Shown here in pieces: positions 59,721 to 64,000 of a stretch of DNA of 64,000 nt. The DNA comes from Deltaproteobacteria bacterium. Lineage in GTDB: Bacteria > Myxococcota > Kuafuiibacteriia > Kuafuiibacteriales > Kuafuiibacteriaceae. The translations under genes were made by a program, and so were the position numbers. Every line of letters starts with the position of its first letter. Position 1 is the first letter of the stretch. The stretch lies in contig WYAZ01000112.1 in assembly GCA_011526105.1 (NCBI GenBank), forward strand, positions 1 to 64,000. Direction: 5' to 3'. Under the pieces are notes generated by a model. It did not search any database. It was not told where the DNA came from and saw nothing but the letters and a program-made list of their open reading frames with translations.

Positions 59721-61342
59721 TCGAGTTCCAGCTCGTAGAGTTGGTCTGCCCCGACCGCCAGGTACACACGTTCGTGCAGCGTCTGGAGCACCTGGGGTCC
59801 GTTCCCGTCGCCGCGGATGGGCAGACCGTCGATCGGAATGGCGGCCGCGCAGGGGTCCCGCGCGCGCCGCCAGAAGAGCGCCGCGCAGCGGGAAGAGCCA
59901 AAGATGTACCCGTCCCCGTTCGGTGCGGCCACCATCGGCCCGACCGAATGACTCAGGCTTCGAACCCCGCAGTCGGATGGGGCGGAAGCGCAGACGGCCG
60001 CCTGGTCGGTGATGCTGTAAGTCTCGAGTTCCCATTCACCGCGGCCGAGTCGACGAAAGAGACGACTGTCCGAGGCGCTGACGATCCACGTCCCGCGCGG
60101 CGGGGGTAGCCATGCCGCCGAGATCAAGCTCGCGTCCTTGTTGAGCGTGACCGCATGCGTGCGCGGGGTAACTTCGAGTTCGAACAGATCCCCCTCGAAG
60201 ACCTCCGACCCGTTGAGCAGCACGAGGTGGGGCGAGGCGACCTCGTTCAAAGGGTAGGTCGCGCGCGCGGCGAAACCAGGTCGTAGCTTCTCGACCGGAC
60301 GGGCGGTGGCCGAGGTGGCGGTGAGGACCAGATTGCGCCCCGTGACGAAGTACCGCTCAGTGGGCTCGACAAAGACGTGCCTGAGGCTGAGCCGGTCATC
60401 GAGTCGCTCGACCTCCCGCACGAGCTTCTGATCGAGGGACCAGAGGCCCTCCGGCGAGAGGCGTAGTCGCACCCATCCCGCGCCCATGTCGAAGGCACCG
60501 CTCTGAGTCGTTTCGCTCTTCGTGAGGGCCAGGAAGGCGAAGGCCGGACCCCGTGGCCAATCTCGGGCAGCGACCTCGCCGTGGAGGACGAGCCACCGAC
60601 CCGACTCAGTTCTCTCGAAGTGGTCCTCGATTCGAAAGACATCTCGCGCCTCGTTGACCACCCCGCCGCGCCGAACCAGCGCGACCCCTTCGTGCGCGAA
60701 GACGACGAGGTGGTCCTCGTCCAGGGCGGACAGGCCGCCGATGTTATCGAGCGTGCGGGTGCGGGTGCTGGTCTCGCCGAAGATCCTCGCCGACGCGGCG
60801 AAGGGTGCGAAACGAATCCCGAGGCCGCTTCCACACGGATGCACGGGGAGTTCGACCATCAGATCGTTGGGGTGCTCCGTTTCGGTCGCGTGGCCACGCT
60901 CGAAGTCGAGCGCGAAGACCTGAGTGAGGCTCGTGCCATCTTCGAGCGCCAAGGTCTCGAGAGGTACTTCGAGCTTCGTCTCATCGAGCGACCGTCCTTC
61001 TGGACCGCAGTCTTGCAGCTCGGCGTCGGCGGCGGTGACCTTCGTCTCGAGTCGCGCCGCCTTGTTGTACCGGGGATGGACCCTCTCGAGGCCGTCGTCC
61101 TCGATGTGCAGGAGGAGGGTTCGGACACGGGACGCCGGCCCTCGGCGCACCACGACGATGCCCTCGCTCGAAAGGTACGGACCTTCGACGTCACGGAGCT
61201 GCTCGCCGCTTTCGCCCATCGTCAGGACAAAATAGAGGCCGCCTTCGGCCGGGAACCCGATGCCCTCGGCGCCGATGCAGCTCGCCATGAGCAGCGGGAG
61301 CCAGCGCGCCACACGAGATCCGTTCTTCGACCAAGGGGGCAC
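59717..61342 (-). CDS. lipoprotein, tandem paralogue copy 1
   Basis: A 541-residue lipoprotein. GTG at 61342 is picked by alignment with the other copy (VPPWSK... against VPARSK...), giving WLPLLMASC. The mature part is all-beta with repeated motifs (GLSALDEDHLVVFAHEGVALVRRGG, SLRHVFVEPTERYFVTGRNLVL), broken here at lengths under twenty where quoted in full elsewhere, and Cys pairs at the end (CASAPSDCG, SSRCAALFWRR). A beta-propeller is likely. It is about 50 percent like copy 2 by eye, lies directly downstream of it, and is followed by the protease gene with an overlapping GTGA. Confidence 0.8.
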   Translation of the reverse strand: MPPWSKNGSRVARWLPLLMASCIGAEGIGFPAEGGLYFVLTMGESGEQLRDVEGPYLSSEGIVVVRRGPASRVRTLLLHIEDDGLERVHPRYNKAARLETKVTAADAELQDCGPEGRSLDETKLEVPLETLALEDGTSLTQVFALDFERGHATETEHPNDLMVELPVHPCGSGLGIRFAPFAASARIFGETSTRTRTLDNIGGLSALDEDHLVVFAHEGVALVRRGGVVNEARDVFRIEDHFERTESGRWLVLHGEVAARDWPRGPAFAFLALTKSETTQSGAFDMGAGWVRLRLSPEGLWSLDQKLVREVERLDDRLSLRHVFVEPTERYFVTGRNLVLTATSATARPVEKLRPGFAARATYPLNEVASPHLVLLNGSEVFEGDLFELEVTPRTHAVTLNKDASLISAAWLPPPRGTWIVSASDSRLFRRLGRGEWELETYSITDQAAVCASAPSDCGVRSLSHSVGPMVAAPNGDGYIFGSSRCAALFWRRARDPCAAAIPIDGLPIRGDGNGPQVLQTLHERVYLAVGADQLYELELE

Positions 61343-61348
61343 GAATGC

Positions 61349-61410
61349 GACCCTATCAGAACGGCCAGAACCAGCCCAACTGGGCGATGTGGGCGGGGCC
61401 GCAGGTGTTG
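61349..61410. repeat. 62-bp duplicated tail of the DUF3570 gene (copy A, scar)
   Basis: 61349-61410 matches 63036-63097 at 60 of 62 positions. On the minus strand it still reads NTCGPAHIAQLGWFWPF and stop, the C-terminus of the DUF3570 gene with one Tyr to Cys change. It fills the gap between the two lipoprotein paralogues and marks the edge of a tandem duplication. Confidence 0.9.
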
Positions 61411-61412
61411 GT

Positions 61413-63029
61413 TCACTCGAACTCGAGCTCGTAGAGCGCGTTCTCACCCACGCCGAGGTAGAGGCGTCCGTTCAGCATCCGGAGCACACGCGGGCCTCCC
61501 CTGTTAGTGACGATGGGGAGTCCGGGGAGCGCGATGGAGGCCGCGCAGGGGTCATTCGTTCTGCGCCAGAACAGCGCCGCGCAGTCGAACGACCCGAAGA
61601 GGTAGCCGTCTCCCTCGGGGGCCGGGGCCAGCGCCCCGATCAGTTCCGTGAGGACGCGTTGCCCGCAGCTCGAGACCAGAGCGGCACACCCGGCGGCGCG
61701 GTCGGTGACATAGTAGGGTTCGCTTTCCCACTGACTTGGTGCTTTGCGGCGGAACAGCCGGCCGTCCGAGCTCCCGACAATCCAGGTGCCCAACGCCGAA
61801 GGCAGCGGGGCGGCCGATGCCAGGCTCATCTCGCGGTTCGTCGAAATGACGAAGGTGCGTGGCGAGGGTTCCAGCGCGAACGCGTCCCCCTCGAAGACTG
61901 AGGCCGAGTTGAGCAGCACGAGGTGCGGCGAGGTTCCGTCGTCCAGCGCGTAGGTCGCCCGGGCGGAGAAGGAGACCTGTCGATGCGCCAGCGGTCGGGC
62001 GGTGGCCGAACTGGCGGTGAGGACGAGATTCCGGCCCACGACCAAGTAGCGCTCATCGGGCTCGACGAAGACGTGCCTGAGGCTCAATCGATCCTCCGGC
62101 GGCTCGAGTTCAAACTCGAGCTTGTCGTCGAAGGACCAAACGCCCTCGGGGGAGAGCTGTAGGCGTAGCCAACCCCCGCCCATCTCGAAAAAACCGTTCC
62201 CGATCCTCTCGCTGCGGGCCAGTGCCAACACCGCGAGCGCGGGACCACGAGGCCAGTCTCGGCGAATGAGTTCGCCGTGGAGGATGCCCCACTGAGCCGT
62301 GTCCGTGCTGAGGAAGTGGTCGTCGATCCGAAAGATGTCCCTCGACTCGCTGAGCACGCCTCCGCGCCGAACGAGCGCGACCCCAGCACTCGCGAAGACC
62401 ACCAAGTGGTCCTCGTCCAGAGCGGAGAGGCCCTCTATCTCACCGAGCCGGTTGTGGGGGAACGCGTCGATCAGTTTTGGGGACGCCGCGAAGGGCTTGA
62501 ATTGGATCTCCGCGCCGCGCTCGCAGGAATGCACGGGGAGTTCGACCGCGAGACCTCCGGGCGGCTCCACTTCGATCGGGGAGCGACGTTCGAGATCGAG
62601 CTCGAAGGCCTGAGCCAGGCGCGTGCCGTCCTCGAGCACCAAGCTGTCGAGCGGAACCTCGAGCTTGCTCTCGTCGAGTGAACGCCCATCTCGGCCACAG
62701 CTCCGAAGCTCGGCGTCGATGGCGGAGATCCTCGTCTCCAGCCGCGCCTCCGAGCGGTATCGGGGATGCAGCGTTCCCAGACGCTCGTCGTCGATGCGCA
62801 GGATGCGGGACTGCCGGCCGGACTCGAGCCCGCGATGCACCCAGACGATGTTCTCGCTGGAGGGGTACGGACCTCGAACCTCTACGAGTCGCTCTCCGTG
62901 GGCGTCCAGACTCAGGGCAAAGAAGAGGCCGTCATCGGCCAAAAACCCGATGCCCTCGCCGCCGATGCAGCTCGCCGTGAGCAGCGAGAACAAGCACCCC
63001 GCGAGAGCGCGCTTCGACCGGGCCGGCAC
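61413..63029 (-). CDS. lipoprotein, tandem paralogue copy 2
   Basis: A 538-residue lipoprotein starting at GTG 63029, signal ALAGCLFSLLTASC. The mature part parallels copy 1 throughout: IGGEGIGFLADDGLFFALS, the Cys pair RSCGRDGRSLDESKLEVP, GLSALDEDHLVVFASAG, RHVFVEPDERYLVVGRN and the ending GRLYLGVGENALYELEFE. It starts 14 bases after the DUF3570 stop. Duplicate lipoproteins beside an outer-membrane barrel suggest that both dock to it or replace each other. Confidence 0.8.
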   Translation of the reverse strand: MPARSKRALAGCLFSLLTASCIGGEGIGFLADDGLFFALSLDAHGERLVEVRGPYPSSENIVWVHRGLESGRQSRILRIDDERLGTLHPRYRSEARLETRISAIDAELRSCGRDGRSLDESKLEVPLDSLVLEDGTRLAQAFELDLERRSPIEVEPPGGLAVELPVHSCERGAEIQFKPFAASPKLIDAFPHNRLGEIEGLSALDEDHLVVFASAGVALVRRGGVLSESRDIFRIDDHFLSTDTAQWGILHGELIRRDWPRGPALAVLALARSERIGNGFFEMGGGWLRLQLSPEGVWSFDDKLEFELEPPEDRLSLRHVFVEPDERYLVVGRNLVLTASSATARPLAHRQVSFSARATYALDDGTSPHLVLLNSASVFEGDAFALEPSPRTFVISTNREMSLASAAPLPSALGTWIVGSSDGRLFRRKAPSQWESEPYYVTDRAAGCAALVSSCGQRVLTELIGALAPAPEGDGYLFGSFDCAALFWRRTNDPCAASIALPGLPIVTNRGGPRVLRMLNGRLYLGVGENALYELEFE

Positions 63030-63035
63030 GCAACA

Positions 63036-63097
63036 GACCCTATCAGAACGGCCAGAACCAGCCCAGCTGGGCGATGTGGGCGGGGCCGTAGGTGTTG
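63036..63097. repeat. 62-bp repeat, parent copy within the DUF3570 gene end (copy B)
   Basis: This is the parental copy of 61349-61410. It spans the last codons and stop of the DUF3570 gene and a few bases after it, and on the minus strand reads NTYGPAHIAQLGWFWPF and stop. Confidence 0.9.
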
Positions 63098-64000
63098 TCT
63101 TGGTCCAGGTAGCCGTAAGAGAGCTGCACGGTGGACGGGGCGAAGACGTCGAGGACGCTCTGTTCGAGCACCCGCATGTTCCAGCGCACCGTCAGTTGGT
63201 AGAGGCGCGAGGCGAAGCGCATGAGCTTCGGGTCCGCGGTGACGAAGCCGTCCTGCAGCTCGGTGAAGAACACGCCGTCTTGGGTGTGGATGCGAAGGCG
63301 CGGGGCGACATCCACGTGTTTGCTCAGGCGTTGGCTCAGCTCGAGGTCGATGCTGTGGGCGAAGAGATCCCAGTCGTCGAAGTAGAGCCGGTAACTCGCG
63401 CGCGCCGTCGTCTGGGTCGGCGCAAACCGGTAGCGCAGCCAGGCGGAGAGCGAGAAGCGCTGGCGGGTTCGCGGGTGGTTCTCGACTCGGTACGGGTTCT
63501 CGGTGAAGCCGGAGAGGAACTGCGCCTCGAAGGCGCCCCCGGCCACGAGATCTCTCGCGAGCACCTGAGTCCCGGAGATGCCGAACAAGCTCGTGTTCAA
63601 GTTGTCTTGAAAGCCACGCCGTTCGCGCTGACGGATCTCGTCGAAGTAGTGCTGGAAGTAGGCGCGCAGCACGGTGTTGTCCTGAAACAGAGAGATACCG
63701 AGGTCGGCCCCGATGCCCACGGAGGTGTAGTCGGACTCCGTGGAGTAGCGACCGTTGATGCCGGGGGTCAGGAACCCCATGAGCTCCTTGCTGACCTGCA
63801 GGCGCACCTCGTTTCGGTACTCGGAGAACGGCTCGTCGGTCGCCGTGAACGCGCCCGAGGCCGAAGTGATTTGATCCACGAGGTAGGTGGCGTCGACCTG
63901 CCAGCCATCGGGCAGGTCCTTGGTGATGCGCATCATCGGGTTGATGACGCGGGTGCTTCGTTCCTTCCAGTAGTTGCCGAAGATCGAGATCGAGTCTTCG
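63043..64000 (-). CDS. DUF3570-type outer-membrane protein (partial, runs off window)
   Basis: The frame is open to the window end, so only the C-terminal 318 residues are visible. They form an amphipathic beta-barrel pattern ending in the aromatic QLGWFWPF, which suits recognition by the BAM complex. The segment TYLVDQITSASGAF matches the DUF3570 signature. In other bacteria, DUF3570 proteins are encoded with small lipoproteins and ApbE-like or thioredoxin-like partners; here two tandem lipoproteins and a metalloprotease follow on the same strand. The ATG at 63936 is internal. Confidence 0.85.
   Translation of the reverse strand, partial: EDSISIFGNYWKERSTRVINPMMRITKDLPDGWQVDATYLVDQITSASGAFTATDEPFSEYRNEVRLQVSKELMGFLTPGINGRYSTESDYTSVGIGADLGISLFQDNTVLRAYFQHYFDEIRQRERRGFQDNLNTSLFGISGTQVLARDLVAGGAFEAQFLSGFTENPYRVENHPRTRQRFSLSAWLRYRFAPTQTTARASYRLYFDDWDLFAHSIDLELSQRLSKHVDVAPRLRIHTQDGVFFTELQDGFVTADPKLMRFASRLYQLTVRWNMRVLEQSVLDVFAPSTVQLSYGYLDQDNTYGPAHIAQLGWFWPF

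Overview
The window looks like chromosome from a high-GC, Gram-negative, predatory-type bacterium, most likely a myxobacterium (Myxococcota, Polyangia-like). The signs are strong G/C in third codon positions, many GTG and a few TTG starts, two eukaryotic-type Ser/Thr kinases, PEGA, BACON, FN3 and PPC surface domains, a wealth of lipoproteins, and a short ribbon-helix-helix protein of the kind annotated TIGR04563 in myxobacteria. Taxonomy is inference; no rRNA, tRNA or CRISPR array was seen.

Layout. 1-1432: end of an IS630-type transposase and a lower-GC orphan gene, then about 500 bases with no gene. 1433-8011 (minus): a tightly packed run PEGA membrane protein > xdhA > xdhB (xanthine dehydrogenase) > lipoprotein. 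8174-13186: a small acidic protein, a kinase co-translated with a GMC oxidoreductase, and a divergent DegT-type PLP aminotransferase whose promoter carries a dyad. 13277-19280: DsbA-like protein, YtkA-like Met/His-rich lipoprotein, a doubtful or decaying gene, and a large six-haem c-type cytochrome lipoprotein. 19343-19421: an unexplained nested inverted repeat. 19881-25752 (plus): three genes joined by ATGA overlaps, namely a small SCP2-like protein, a 1526-residue protein joining an anthrax-lethal-factor-type zincin to three AAA+ modules (CbxX/EccA-like, the first degenerate), and an unknown basic-tailed protein. This is the most unusual system in the window.

25955-30613 (minus): OPT transporter > small two-TM protein > SGNH-like hydrolase > MBOAT acyltransferase, all overlapping or abutting, probably an O-acylation unit. 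30670-38147: a peptidoglycan-binding/L,D-transpeptidase-like protein without signal peptide, a triple jelly-roll exported protein, a second kinase with an outside tail, a PEGA-like exported protein and a class V aminotransferase. 38369-42472: an unknown protein, a TPR/winged-helix regulator with a small coupled partner, and a Kelch-like lipoprotein. 42610-50124: a class III nucleotidyl cyclase with StAR-like and zinc-ribbon parts, and two divergent lipoprotein paralogues resembling rhamnogalacturonan exolyases (PcRGLX/YetA-like), with a 23-bp near-perfect inverted repeat between them.

50133-58453 (minus): RHH protein, solo B3/4 (tRNA-editing-like) protein coupled to a Cys-rich five-PPC lipoprotein, a BIG2 lipoprotein and a BACON/FN3/propeller lipoprotein. 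58506-64000 (minus): DUF3570 outer-membrane protein (runs off the window) > two tandem lipoprotein paralogues > membrane metalloprotease. The two paralogues are separated by a 62-bp copy of the tail of the DUF3570 gene, the visible scar of a tandem duplication. Most of the window thus encodes envelope and secreted proteins arranged in translationally coupled operons.
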